DNA of 64,000 nt from an uncultured Alphaproteobacteria bacterium (lineage in GTDB: Bacteria > Pseudomonadota > Alphaproteobacteria > Micavibrionales > Micavibrionaceae). Below are positions 36,321 through 44,783 of this stretch, piece by piece (the stretch's first letter is position 1; each line of letters starts with the position of its first letter). Location: NCBI GenBank assembly GCA_946481105.1, contig CAMLMM010000001.1:1-64000 (forward strand). The letters are read 5' to 3'. The position numbers and the translations under genes were made by a program. Under the pieces are notes generated by a model. It searched no databases, was not told the origin of the DNA, and saw only the letters and a program-made list of their open reading frames with translations.

Positions 36321-36769
36321 ATTACTTAACAGAGTTAAACGTACTGATTTTCTGCATTTTCTGCGCATCAACACCGGTACCGGAAGTACCCAGCAGATCC
36401 TGTGTCGCTTCAGCGACTGCCGGTACGCTGAACAGACAGCCCGCAATCAGGATTTTAATCGCACCCTCTTTTATCGGTGTCTGGCTCGGGTTTTCAACAT
36501 GTGCCTTGATTTTCAGCAGGCCCAGCACCGCAAAAACCAGACCAACAATATAACCCAGCGTCGTGATCACGCCAGACAGGTTACTGGTCTGATTCACAAT
36601 ACGCGCCGCCACGTCATTAAAGCTCGCAGCCTCAGCTGACTCAGCACCCGCCATAACAGCTGTGGCCAGGGTTGCAGATGTATAAGCGCCAAGACGATTA
36701 ATTTTTTTGTTCAGTTTCAGCATGATTTTCCTCCTCATAGCTGTTTCGTTTCAATTAAATACTACACCA
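36321..36769 (-). repeat. Perfect 449-bp direct repeat, copy A
   Basis: Partner of 35798-36246. Here the dotE tail is the real end of the gene. No transposase or terminal inverted repeats flank the units, so this looks like a tandem duplication rather than an insertion element. Confidence 0.95.
36322..36738 (-). CDS. dotP: DotP/IcmD-like small membrane protein, duplicate copy next to dotE
   Basis: Same 138-aa product, base for base, as the gene at 35799. It follows dotE after 12 bp with the same AGGAGG ribosome-binding site. After its stop lie 74 bp of unique sequence that can form a hairpin. Then the repeat unit begins again. Having two identical genes doubles the dose of this small membrane protein relative to DotE and DotN, unless one is silenced by the hairpin. 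Confidence 0.85.
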   Translation of the reverse strand: MRRKIMLKLNKKINRLGAYTSATLATAVMAGAESAEAASFNDVAARIVNQTSNLSGVITTLGYIVGLVFAVLGLLKIKAHVENPSQTPIKEGAIKILIAGCLFSVPAVAEATQDLLGTSGTGVDAQKMQKISTFNSVK

Positions 36770-37872
36770 AATCCTGTTAGACCAAAAGTGCTTTGGACCG
36801 CGTTCATCAACGGACCCAGATTCACAGCTAACGCACCACCAAAAATATGGGTGAGCGAAGCCATGAGAGATGCTTGACCGCTTCCTTCTGCGACATCACG
36901 CAGAATGAAGACGCCACGCAGAAAACTGATCCAGCCGACAATCGTCATAAAGACAAGAACCGTACTGATAACCGCCTTGATATGATCATCGACAGCCGCA
37001 TCACCCGAACTTGTCTGCAAAGTTGCATAGGTTGCAACCGTTGAATCTCCAAACATAGACGCTGAAAAAGCCTCAACCAAGGTTCCGCTGGAGAAAAGTA
37101 CGCCCGCCACGATAAACGTCATGATGGTACCCAGGCTTGCCGGGCCGCGCGGACCATCCTGAGCCGTTTTAATCAACCGTGTAATACCAATGAATGTTAA
37201 AACGAGCCCCGCCATATATCCAAAAGCGTACAGCAGCGACATCATCGGGGCAAAAGTATCAAGGAACAATGCCACCAGCATACTATCCAGCCCCCCCCCC
37301 CCAGTAGCCTTACCGGAGTATCCCGACACAGCTAACGTCGTTGTCAGGTCATTCGTAACCAGATTCTGTACAGCCTCAGTCACGGCCGGAAGGGAAAAAA
37401 GTGAGCCTGCAGCAATAAACCGCTTTACGCTGTCGGATATGGGCGTACGATTCGGGTCCAGCACATGATCTTTCAGCTTCATAAGCGCTGTCAGAACCAT
37501 AATAAGACCGAGGAAATACCCCAGCGCGGTAATAAAACCAGGCAGTGTTTCTGAGGAGGCAAGAACTTGGCATATCACCCCGCCCAGAGTTTTGCCAGCA
37601 TTACCGGCTGCGCAGGAGGAAGTACCAAATATCGCGTTAAAAATACTATTAATAGCCGTTGTCAAGGCACTGGTAACCGTACTAAAGGCGGCACCCAGAA
37701 CGGTACTGGCGATACTTACCACCCCATCAAAAAGACCTTGGATGAAATTAATAACAGGCGCCACTGCCGGGATAGGAAACGCGTGCGCATCATGAGAGAC
37801 GAAGAGCCCAAATGCCATAACGGCAAGAGCCAAAGTATATTTTGCAGAAAATATATTTTTACTTTTTCTCAT
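36751..37872 (-). CDS. dotE: DotE/IcmC-like membrane protein fused to an extra DotP-like unit
   Basis: A 373-aa protein with a signal peptide (cleavage near SHDAHA-FP). It contains three copies of a two-helix unit: ATG-based residues about 111-172, 207-272 and 302-364. They share a GYxxGL-type first helix, a polar loop and an AGxLFS-type second helix. Unit 1 is clearly closest to the DotP protein next door. Units 2-3 make a DotE-sized (about 175 aa) module. A 12-G tract (37291-37302) encoding four glycines joins unit 1 to unit 2. Legionella DotE has about 194 aa, so this is twice the usual size. The true state may be two genes (see findings). ATG at 37872 is preferred to GTG at 37881. Confidence 0.82.
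   Translation of the reverse strand: MRKSKNIFSAKYTLALAVMAFGLFVSHDAHAFPIPAVAPVINFIQGLFDGVVSIASTVLGAAFSTVTSALTTAINSIFNAIFGTSSCAAGNAGKTLGGVICQVLASSETLPGFITALGYFLGLIMVLTALMKLKDHVLDPNRTPISDSVKRFIAAGSLFSLPAVTEAVQNLVTNDLTTTLAVSGYSGKATGGGGLDSMLVALFLDTFAPMMSLLYAFGYMAGLVLTFIGITRLIKTAQDGPRGPASLGTIMTFIVAGVLFSSGTLVEAFSASMFGDSTVATYATLQTSSGDAAVDDHIKAVISTVLVFMTIVGWISFLRGVFILRDVAEGSGQASLMASLTHIFGGALAVNLGPLMNAVQSTFGLTGFGVVFN
37291..37302 (-). repeat. 12-base G homopolymer within dotE
   Basis: Twelve G on the coding strand, read as GGG x4. A tract of this length is prone to slipped-strand mispairing and to sequencing error. It sits 9 nt before an in-frame ATG (37281), so it can also act as a Shine-Dalgarno sequence. 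Confidence 0.95.
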
Positions 37873-38029
37873 CACACACACCCGGCCATTTTTCTGGCCT
37901 TATGCTTACATCCTATCAAAATATGGCACATAACGCAAGTTTTTGTCACAATCTAAATCCTGTCCATAAACCACTTTACGACAAGCACACTAATAATTGA
38001 TTAAAATTTTATCTATTTTCACAATGCAC

Positions 38030-38056
38030 AAAAAAACCGGCTTTTAAGCCGGTTTT
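38030..38056 (-). terminator. Intrinsic terminator between dotF and dotE
   Basis: AAAACCGGCTT-TT-AAGCCGGTTTT hairpin with seven T on the minus strand, 24 nt after the dotF stop. It splits the T4SS locus into a dotI-H-G-F unit and a dotE-onward unit. Confidence 0.85.
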
Positions 38057-38079
38057 CTTATACCCTAAATGGGCAGATA

Positions 38080-39258
38080 TTATTGCGTAACACGCCCATG
38101 CGTCCCCTGAACAACCCAGCGTGAGCCGCGCATTTCAATTGCAGTGACTCGCCCGATGGGGGCCAAATCTTCACCAATATGCACCGTACGGATATCCCCC
38201 GTACGGGTATTGGCGACGACAGCTCGATCAGGGGTGGCTGATTTCAGGTGCCAGGATGAAGTCATAACATTCAAAGACACTGCAGGCGTCGCTCTTTTAG
38301 CTTTAACAGACTTCGGGGCCTGTGATTCTATAGCAGGCGATTCCCGTGGTGCCGCTGCAGCTGTCAAAAGCTTGCTTTCCAGCTCAGCTATACGATTTTT
38401 CAAGCCTTCAATGTCTTCGCTGCGCGATTCATGGACTTTCTGTTCGTCTATGCTTTTCTGCAGTGCGGCGATCTTGGACTGGGCATCAGCCAGCTGGCCA
38501 GCCATATCCTTGTATACTGCTGAATTCCGGATAGTGTCCTCGTTTATATTATTTACTGCTGGCGCCGGCACAGCGGCCACATCAGGCACGGGCGCAGATT
38601 CCTGTACCGCTGGAACTGTCGGGGCAGCTGGAACAGGAGTATCGGGCTGCGGTTTCAGTATTTTATCGACTGTGGGGAACTGGTCAGGCGCCGTCATCAT
38701 AGCTGGCGGCGGTTCTGTGGGCGGTAATTCAGCCACTGGGGGCGGTGCATCAACAGGCGCTGGGAGTGGGATTGGCGCAGGTGCATCAACAGGCGAGTCC
38801 TTTATTTCGCTTGGATTCACCATAAAACCCTGATCATTCTCATTGGCATTGGCAAGCCGCGCGGGTTGGGTCGTATCAACAGCCGGTACTTGCGTGGCAT
38901 CCGCTGCTGGCGGCGCTATACCCACAGGCTGATCAGGACCAGTCACCGCCGCATCTGGCGAAGCCGGAGTTTCTACAGAAGCCCCTTCAACAGGAACTTC
39001 TTCTCCCCCTCCCATCAAGGCCAGAACGCCAACAATAAGGATAGCCGACACGGCTACAACTATGATAGTTGCCAGAGTGGATTTTTTCTTTGATGGCGGC
39101 GGCGAAGCTGAATCCTGGGTCTCGTCTGCGTTCAAGTCCTCGCTGAAATCATCACTCCAGTCGTCGGAAGCCACATTGTCATCCGCGACCTGTTCAAAGT
39201 CATCCTCAACATAGGTATCGTCATAGTCCTGCGGATCATTGTTATTATTATCAGCCAT
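38080..39258 (-). CDS. dotF: DotF/IcmG-like inner-membrane protein
   Basis: A 392-aa bitopic protein. It has a very acidic cytoplasmic N-terminus (residues 1-60, Asp/Asn/Glu-rich), a membrane helix (about 63-85) and a Pro/Ala-rich stretch (about 90-225). A coiled coil (about 243-295, AQSKIAALQKSIDEQ) leads to a compact C-terminal beta domain ending GSRWVVQGTHGRVTQ. This layout matches IcmG/DotF and the TraP proteins of IncI plasmids, though sequence identity is low. DotF supports assembly of the core complex with DotC/D/G/H. Position between dotG and dotE matches Legionella icmE-icmG-icmC. It is longer than the Legionella protein (about 269 aa) because of the Pro-rich linker. Confidence 0.78.
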   Translation of the reverse strand: MADNNNNDPQDYDDTYVEDDFEQVADDNVASDDWSDDFSEDLNADETQDSASPPPSKKKSTLATIIVVAVSAILIVGVLALMGGGEEVPVEGASVETPASPDAAVTGPDQPVGIAPPAADATQVPAVDTTQPARLANANENDQGFMVNPSEIKDSPVDAPAPIPLPAPVDAPPPVAELPPTEPPPAMMTAPDQFPTVDKILKPQPDTPVPAAPTVPAVQESAPVPDVAAVPAPAVNNINEDTIRNSAVYKDMAGQLADAQSKIAALQKSIDEQKVHESRSEDIEGLKNRIAELESKLLTAAAAPRESPAIESQAPKSVKAKRATPAVSLNVMTSSWHLKSATPDRAVVANTRTGDIRTVHIGEDLAPIGRVTAIEMRGSRWVVQGTHGRVTQ

Positions 39259-39290
39259 GTTTGTTCCTGTTTGCCTGTATCTTCGTCAGG

Positions 39291-40883
39291 TTATCTGCCA
39301 GTCGTGTTTGTAGATGCGCCAAAATTGCCATAAATCCCAGCGCCGGCGGGTTGTTGGCCATAGCTACCTGCCTGGCCATACCCATATTGGGTTTGCTGCG
39401 GTATCAGCATGTTCTGCTGCGACATAAGCCCTTGCTGTAACTGCTGAAGCTGATTCATGTAGCCGCCTTGCCCTGCCTGCTGACCACCATAGCCGTAGCC
39501 ATAGCCAGGCGGCGTACCACCTGGTACACCAGGCTGCCCTTCCTGAACTGGGGCACCCGCATAAGCAGCGCCAGAGCGCGCCTGCATAATTGACTGGTCT
39601 GTAACCGGAGTCATAAAGAGAACTCCAATAGGTGTTCCAGCACGAACGCGTACCAGAATTTCTTCTTTACTGCCCTCGTCATCCAGAACTTCTCCGACCT
39701 TGCCTGTTGCTTCTTCCAAAGCCTTGCCCAATTCCTGGGTTGTGTCCAGATCTTCGCTGCTTGTGGTCGTTGAACTGCTCGACTGGCTGGTGGTGGTGGT
39801 GGTCTGCGCAATAGCGCTTCCCATCCCCTCAACAAACTTGGCTGCGGCCGGAAGAATAATTCTTGTAAAATAACGGTGATCGACATCCGTTGCCAGACCA
39901 GTAAGTGATGTGTCTGGGTTAACCGCAAAAGCCTGTATCGGGACGCTTGTTCCCTTCTTTGTTACCAGCGAGTTGAATTGGATCACCAGATATTCTTCCT
40001 GCTTCTGGAATGATCCCATAAGGCGTCCACCGCTAAAAGGGCCTGATACGATCATGGCCATTACCGGCCCTGGAATATCAGAATTGGCCTCAAGCATCAT
40101 TTGCGCATACTCTATTTGTCCGGCCGGAATAATAACCTTTGGTGCCGGCATATTAACAACAACGCCCATCTGAGGATCAGCGTAAGGGTTGTTATTTGCC
40201 ATATTTGCGACAACCTCGCCGCTGCCCACTGCGGGTTGCTTGCTTTTACGCAGCTCTGACATATTAATTACCGAAACATGCTGCATTAGCGTATTAGGCG
40301 CAGGAGTCTTGGTCAGGATGACTTCCATTTGCGTACTGAAACTATCTTTCATCGCTGTAAATTTATCTTCCTTCGCAGGATCTTCCTGGGCTGCCTGCTG
40401 CTGCTGTTGTTGCTCCCGCTGCACACGTAGGCGCTCCTCCTGCATTTCTTTCCAGCGCAGAAGCGGATCTTCGCCTATTGTCTGATCTGTGGGTGCCGCC
40501 AGCAGATCTTTGGGTGGTTGGATCGGAGTTACAATTGCGCTTCCCCCGGTTTTTTCTGCCTCTTCAACCGTCTGGGCGTTTTTTTCTTCCAAAGCGGCCT
40601 GCATAGCAGGCGACACTTCGGCCCCCGGCGTGTCCTTAAAAGTCTGGTCAGTGGAACTGACAAGCGAATCAGGTGTTACCCGCTCTTCTCCGCCGAACAT
40701 TGCAACGGCCACAACAATGACGAGAATAGCTGCGCCAATTAGCGCGAATTTCGCCATCGGATTGGTTTTTATCAGCTCACCAATAGATCCGCTCTTTTTC
40801 TGTTCTTCAAAATCACCGAATTCGACGTCCTGATCCAGATCAGGTTCCATGTCCGGTCCGTCAAAATCCTCAGTATTCGCCAT
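39291..40883 (-). CDS. dotG: Type IVB core channel protein DotG/IcmE (VirB10-like)
   Basis: A 530-aa protein: acidic cytoplasmic N-terminus, membrane helix (about 44-64), Gln/Glu-rich periplasmic linker (QQQQQQQAAQ about 157-167), then the conserved VirB10/TrbI-like C-terminal domain. That domain runs from about residue 245 (VIIPAGQIEYAQM) through SGPFSGGRLMGSFQ, a Ser/Thr-rich antenna-like stretch, and RVRAGTPIGVLFMTPV. A Gly/Gln/Tyr-rich tail closes it. It spans both membranes. It lacks the long pentapeptide-repeat region of Legionella DotG (about 1,050 aa) and so resembles TraO of IncI plasmids. Start overlaps the dotH end by 14 bp. Confidence 0.92.
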   Translation of the reverse strand: MANTEDFDGPDMEPDLDQDVEFGDFEEQKKSGSIGELIKTNPMAKFALIGAAILVIVVAVAMFGGEERVTPDSLVSSTDQTFKDTPGAEVSPAMQAALEEKNAQTVEEAEKTGGSAIVTPIQPPKDLLAAPTDQTIGEDPLLRWKEMQEERLRVQREQQQQQQAAQEDPAKEDKFTAMKDSFSTQMEVILTKTPAPNTLMQHVSVINMSELRKSKQPAVGSGEVVANMANNNPYADPQMGVVVNMPAPKVIIPAGQIEYAQMMLEANSDIPGPVMAMIVSGPFSGGRLMGSFQKQEEYLVIQFNSLVTKKGTSVPIQAFAVNPDTSLTGLATDVDHRYFTRIILPAAAKFVEGMGSAIAQTTTTTSQSSSSTTTSSEDLDTTQELGKALEEATGKVGEVLDDEGSKEEILVRVRAGTPIGVLFMTPVTDQSIMQARSGAAYAGAPVQEGQPGVPGGTPPGYGYGYGGQQAGQGGYMNQLQQLQQGLMSQQNMLIPQQTQYGYGQAGSYGQQPAGAGIYGNFGASTNTTGR

Positions 40884-42180
40884 CAGACTGCTCCTTGCGT
40901 GAAAGATAGGCTTTCACCATTTTTCCTTTATCCGAAAGAAGGATTACAGGGGTGTAATCCAACGCATAGACTTTCGTGCCGTCCGCCGATTGAACCGACT
41001 GGCTCCAGGCAGGCGACAACATCGTATAAGGGGTGCGCACATAAATCATATTACCCTGATCATAGGCTGTTGTACGTCCATCAACCCCTTCAACCTTCAT
41101 ACGGTTAACACCATCATTTGATTTCATGCCTCCCGTCAGAACAGACGTCATGAAATCATTCCCGGCGCGTGTAGCCACGGGGGTATCGACTGGGGGTACG
41201 ATTCCTTTTGGTCCGACTTCCGGAATTTGCACATCCAGGCGGACATGCACTGTCTTGCGTTCGGTACGCAAGCTGAAAATGACCGGCGGATTTAGCCCGA
41301 TAAGACGAAGAGAAACATTGCCCGTCGCAAATTTGGACGTAGGCGTTATACGCAACATGTGGCTCCCGGCTTCCGGCTGCTCAACCTGAAAGTCGCCCGC
41401 CCAAGTTAAATCCTGAATAGGCCAAGGCTGCCCTGTGATATCCACAATCGATACGGTCGTAACATTTCCGAGTGCCGCCTTAACAGTAACAGGCTTCGTT
41501 CCAGGATCGAGGGATGCCGTAACAAAAGACGATTCGGGATCGGGGTCAGGATAGATAGGAGTTTCCGTAGCCTGAACTGTCTCATCATATAATTCGAGCA
41601 TACGACGGATTTCAGCAGGGCGCATAGGCAAGGCCTTTTCTATGGCAGCCTTAAATGCCCTGGCCCGCATTTCATTTTCAAGCTCGGCCTCGGTTTTTTT
41701 GGGAACGGCATTCGGATCTTCAAACCCAATACTGTCCAAGTCCAGAGCGGGCGAGTCAACGCCCATTTGCTGCGTTCCCTGAATCTGGCTGTTCAGGTCG
41801 ATGCCTTGCGATTCTGCAGCGGCCGTGCCATCTGAGTTAACACTCCCAGAATCGACTGGTTCCTGAGGTTTTGGGTTACGCTGCGATTCAATATTAGCCA
41901 GCGAATCGGACAGGCTGGGCGGCATTCCGCTATCGGCCGCCATATTTGCCGCCGGCTGCGAATCAGCAGCCGGCGCTGCCAAATCCGCCTGCGGCGGTTG
42001 TGTGGATGGCGCAAAAGCTGCGCTGGCAGCCAAATCAGGAGGAGGTGTCTGATCAAGAGTTGTTCCTGCGGCCGAACCGGCCTCTTGCGCCAAGGCATCA
42101 GAGCTTCCTGCCGACGCGATGACCGCGATAGCCATCATTCCAATTATAGCCAGCCTCAGGCAAGACAAAGAATTTTTCAT
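40870..42180 (-). CDS. dotH: Type IVB outer-membrane core protein DotH/IcmK
   Basis: About 436 aa with a Sec signal peptide (cleavage near DALA-QE, residues about 30-34). A long Ala/Pro/Gln-rich region follows (about 35-150). The conserved DotH/TraN C-terminal part starts near KALPMRPAEIRRMLELYDE. It includes VTTVSIVDITGQPWPIQDL, SKFATGNVSLRLIGL and PVIFSLRTE, resembling VirB9-type beta-sandwiches. It forms the outer-membrane ring with DotC and DotD. ATG at 42180 is chosen over GTG at 42186. It lies between dotI and dotG, as in icmL-icmK-icmE. The low-complexity N-terminal region makes it longer than the Legionella protein (about 360 aa). Confidence 0.92.
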   Translation of the reverse strand: MKNSLSCLRLAIIGMMAIAVIASAGSSDALAQEAGSAAGTTLDQTPPPDLAASAAFAPSTQPPQADLAAPAADSQPAANMAADSGMPPSLSDSLANIESQRNPKPQEPVDSGSVNSDGTAAAESQGIDLNSQIQGTQQMGVDSPALDLDSIGFEDPNAVPKKTEAELENEMRARAFKAAIEKALPMRPAEIRRMLELYDETVQATETPIYPDPDPESSFVTASLDPGTKPVTVKAALGNVTTVSIVDITGQPWPIQDLTWAGDFQVEQPEAGSHMLRITPTSKFATGNVSLRLIGLNPPVIFSLRTERKTVHVRLDVQIPEVGPKGIVPPVDTPVATRAGNDFMTSVLTGGMKSNDGVNRMKVEGVDGRTTAYDQGNMIYVRTPYTMLSPAWSQSVQSADGTKVYALDYTPVILLSDKGKMVKAYLSRKEQSDGEY

Positions 42181-42353
42181 GCACACCCCGTGCGATTCGT
42201 AAATATAAAACCTTATTGCGAGGAAATCCGCCGAAATTCAGCGACGTGGACCACCCCGTCCAAACCAGTGAGAAGGATATACTGGAAAATCCACAAGAGC
42301 AATAACAAGAAGCAAAGAGATGCCCCTTAGTTTACAAGCGGCAGTGCAAGTGG

Positions 42354-43085
42354 TTACTGAGCAATCCACTGCTCAATGCCGACACCACTTGAGCTTTCCA
42401 GACGCGGCACCCTTACAATGGTCAATGTGACCATCAGCTTGTCGGACCGCACTGAAGCGCCAGCCTGATAGGTTACAACCAGAGGAACTTGAACCTGCCA
42501 TTGATAACGACCATCAACAACCCCTTCCGAAATAAGGATGGGCGCGCTGGCCGGGGCGGCCGACACCACTTGCTGGTTCGCCTCGACCATTTCTATAATA
42601 CGCGATCTTTCGAGGGCATTCGTGAATCCCACCCAACCTACACGTGTAAAGTTACGCGAAGCCTCCTGCAGGCGGCGCTTGTAATCATTAAACCCGAATG
42701 TCATAACTTCGGTTGACGCCTGTGCGCTCCATGACATTAAAGCAGGGATACTCAGATTAGGTTCGCTCAAAGCCACCATTGGGACCAACCGTCCGTCTTC
42801 CGTAGTCGCAAAATAGCGATTTTCGGGCTGGTGCGCCTCTATCACAAAATACATCGCCCCCACCAGGGCCAGTATCACCATAGCCTCGATTACAGCAATT
42901 TTCAGAATACTGCGGTAGCCGTCACGGTAGAACTCATTGCGCACCATTACAGAGCCAACCGCCTGCATCATCTCTATTTCTGACTGGCTTGGGGCCGACG
43001 GTGCGGAAGCCTTACCCGCAGTTGGAGCATTGGCTGGCCGCGCAGGGCGGGGATTAGGGCGTTGGGCTGGTTTTGGTTCGGCCAT
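42354..43085 (-). CDS. dotI: Type IVB inner-membrane protein DotI/IcmL
   Basis: A 243-aa protein. A Pro/Ala-rich cytoplasmic N-terminus (1-38) is followed by the conserved VMVRNEFYRDGYRSILKIA, a membrane helix (about 62-83) and the periplasmic VirB8-like domain, with AQASTEVMTFGFNDYKRRL and the C-terminal SSGVGIEQWIAQ. DotI forms a complex with DotJ in Legionella; no separate DotJ is seen here. It is first gene of locus 1, behind a good promoter. Homologue of TraM of IncI plasmids. Confidence 0.94.
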   Translation of the reverse strand: MAEPKPAQRPNPRPARPANAPTAGKASAPSAPSQSEIEMMQAVGSVMVRNEFYRDGYRSILKIAVIEAMVILALVGAMYFVIEAHQPENRYFATTEDGRLVPMVALSEPNLSIPALMSWSAQASTEVMTFGFNDYKRRLQEASRNFTRVGWVGFTNALERSRIIEMVEANQQVVSAAPASAPILISEGVVDGRYQWQVQVPLVVTYQAGASVRSDKLMVTLTIVRVPRLESSSGVGIEQWIAQ

Positions 43086-43136
43086 TCTTAAAATATATCC
43101 ATTATACTTTGAGTGTAATTAATCGCATGAGGTTCA

Positions 43137-43166
43137 ATTATATGCCCCAAAAAGTCATTTGACCAA
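43137..43166 (-). promoter_or_regulatory. Promoter of Dot/Icm locus 1
   Basis: On the minus strand TTGGTC (43166-43161), 18-nt spacer, perfect TATAAT (43142-43137), about 52 nt before dotI. A second TATAAT lies at 43106-43101 without a clear -35. It drives dotI-H-G-F as far as the terminator at 38030. Confidence 0.5.
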
Positions 43167-43231
43167 AAAAGCCTTAACAATATATCAAAATTTTTTGTCC
43201 AGCGGTAGCACTGTTGGGGATTATGGGGAAA

Positions 43232-43870
43232 TTATGATTCCTGCATCAAGCTGCGCACAAAATCCGGCAATTCAGTAATCCGTCGGCGTTTACAGCGTTC
43301 AGCATCAAGGATAGCTTGGGCGGAGCGGATTGAGCGCTCCAGATCTGTATTTACAACAATATAATCATATTCGGAATAGTGCGATATTTCATCTGACGCT
43401 TTTCGCATACGCTCGCGGATAATGTCTTCATTATCCTGCTGGCGCGAGCGGAGGCGCCGTTCCAACTCGACTTTTGAGGGAGGAAGAATAAAAACCGTCA
43501 CAAGATCATTGACGAGTTTTTGCTTGAGTTGCTGCGTTCCCTGCCAGTCTATGTCAAAAATAATATCTTGGCTATTAGCCAGCGCATCCTCAACCGGCGC
43601 GAGTGGTGTCCCATAATAATTACCGAATACCTTGGCGTGTTCCAGTAGCATATTATTCTCGACCATGTGGTCGAACTGGTTTTTAGAAATAAAATGATAA
43701 TCTTTCCCGTTTACTTCGCCGGGACGCGGTGCCCGCGTCGTTACCGATACGGAAATAGTCAGATGAGGATCGCGCTCCAAAAGCGCACGCGTAATCGTTG
43801 TTTTTCCCGCACCGGAAGGGGATGATAAAATAAAAAGCAGGCCGCGACGTTTTACAGGTAGTAATGACAT
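43232..43870 (-). CDS. gmk: Guanylate kinase
   Basis: A 212-aa GMP kinase. P-loop SSPSGAGKTTITRALL (about residues 16-31), GMP-binding SVTTRAPRPGEVNGKDYHF with the conserved Arg and Tyr, and the YGTPLAPVEDAL and FDIDWQGTQQL motifs. Normal length. It is a housekeeping enzyme placed next to the T4SS locus and reading in the same direction, but dotI has its own promoter. Confidence 0.97.
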   Translation of the reverse strand: MSLLPVKRRGLLFILSSPSGAGKTTITRALLERDPHLTISVSVTTRAPRPGEVNGKDYHFISKNQFDHMVENNMLLEHAKVFGNYYGTPLAPVEDALANSQDIIFDIDWQGTQQLKQKLVNDLVTVFILPPSKVELERRLRSRQQDNEDIIRERMRKASDEISHYSEYDYIVVNTDLERSIRSAQAILDAERCKRRRITELPDFVRSLMQES

Positions 43871-43919
43871 GGCAGTATTCTATATATTTGCCCTCAAGTT
43901 ACAAGACGGGGAATAATAC

Positions 43920-44687
43920 ATGAAGCGAATTTTAATCACCGGAGCCTCCAGCGGTCTAGGCGCTGAATTGGCTCGGGTGTACGCCAGACCAGGCGTTGAA
44001 TTATTCCTTATCGCGCGACGTCAGGATAAGCTTGAAGCCGTAGGCATGGCCTGCCGGGCGCAAGGGGCTCAGGTTCGGACTTTTATCCTGGATGTGCGTG
44101 ATTACGAGGCCATGAAAATTACATTGACGCGGCTGGATGAAGAAGCCCCCCTCGACCTTGTGGTTGCAAACGCAGGCATCTCTGGAGGCAGCAGCGGCCT
44201 GGGGCCAAGCGGATCATATGAACAAGACTCGACCATATTCGATGTAAATGTTAATGGCGTTTTAAATACGCTCCACCCCGTTTTGGCACGCATGGTGGAG
44301 CGCCGCGCAGGACAAATAGCTATCATAAGTTCCCTTGCTGGTTTTCTGGCCGTCCCCGGTGCGCCAGCTTACGCCGCCTCTAAAGCCGCCGTAAGATTTT
44401 ATGGTGAAGCGCTTGCTATCAAATTACGCCCCCATAATGTCTTTGTCACGGTCGTATGCCCAGGCTTTGTCCGCAGCGAAATGACCGATGCCAATGATTT
44501 TAAGATGCCATTCATGATGGATACGCGTAAAGCGGCTAATTATATCGCCAAGGGTATTACTATACGAAAGGCGTGTATTTGTTTTCCATTTCCTGCAGTA
44601 ATGACATTATCTATAGTTCGTATGTTACCTTCCGCAGTAAAAAATTATATTTATACTCTATTACCTGAGAAAAAACGCTTGCCTTAA
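43920..44687 (+). CDS. Short-chain dehydrogenase/reductase
   Basis: A 255-aa classical SDR: Rossmann glycine motif TGASSGLGAELAR (about residues 7-19), NAGISGG (about 84-90), catalytic Ser in ISSLAGFLAVPGAPAYAASKAA with the Tyr-x-x-x-Lys pair. The C-terminal 40 residues contain a hydrophobic segment, as in membrane-associated SDRs of lipid or ketone metabolism. Substrate unknown. It is divergent from gmk with 49 bp between start codons. Confidence 0.9.
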   Translation: MKRILITGASSGLGAELARVYARPGVELFLIARRQDKLEAVGMACRAQGAQVRTFILDVRDYEAMKITLTRLDEEAPLDLVVANAGISGGSSGLGPSGSYEQDSTIFDVNVNGVLNTLHPVLARMVERRAGQIAIISSLAGFLAVPGAPAYAASKAAVRFYGEALAIKLRPHNVFVTVVCPGFVRSEMTDANDFKMPFMMDTRKAANYIAKGITIRKACICFPFPAVMTLSIVRMLPSAVKNYIYTLLPEKKRLP

Positions 44688-44783
44688 AAGAAAATTACAG
44701 TCACTTTAAACTATCAGAGATTGTTAGATTATTGCTCTGTATTAGAATTTAATAATATAAGTGATCTTTCTTGGATAGCTCGC

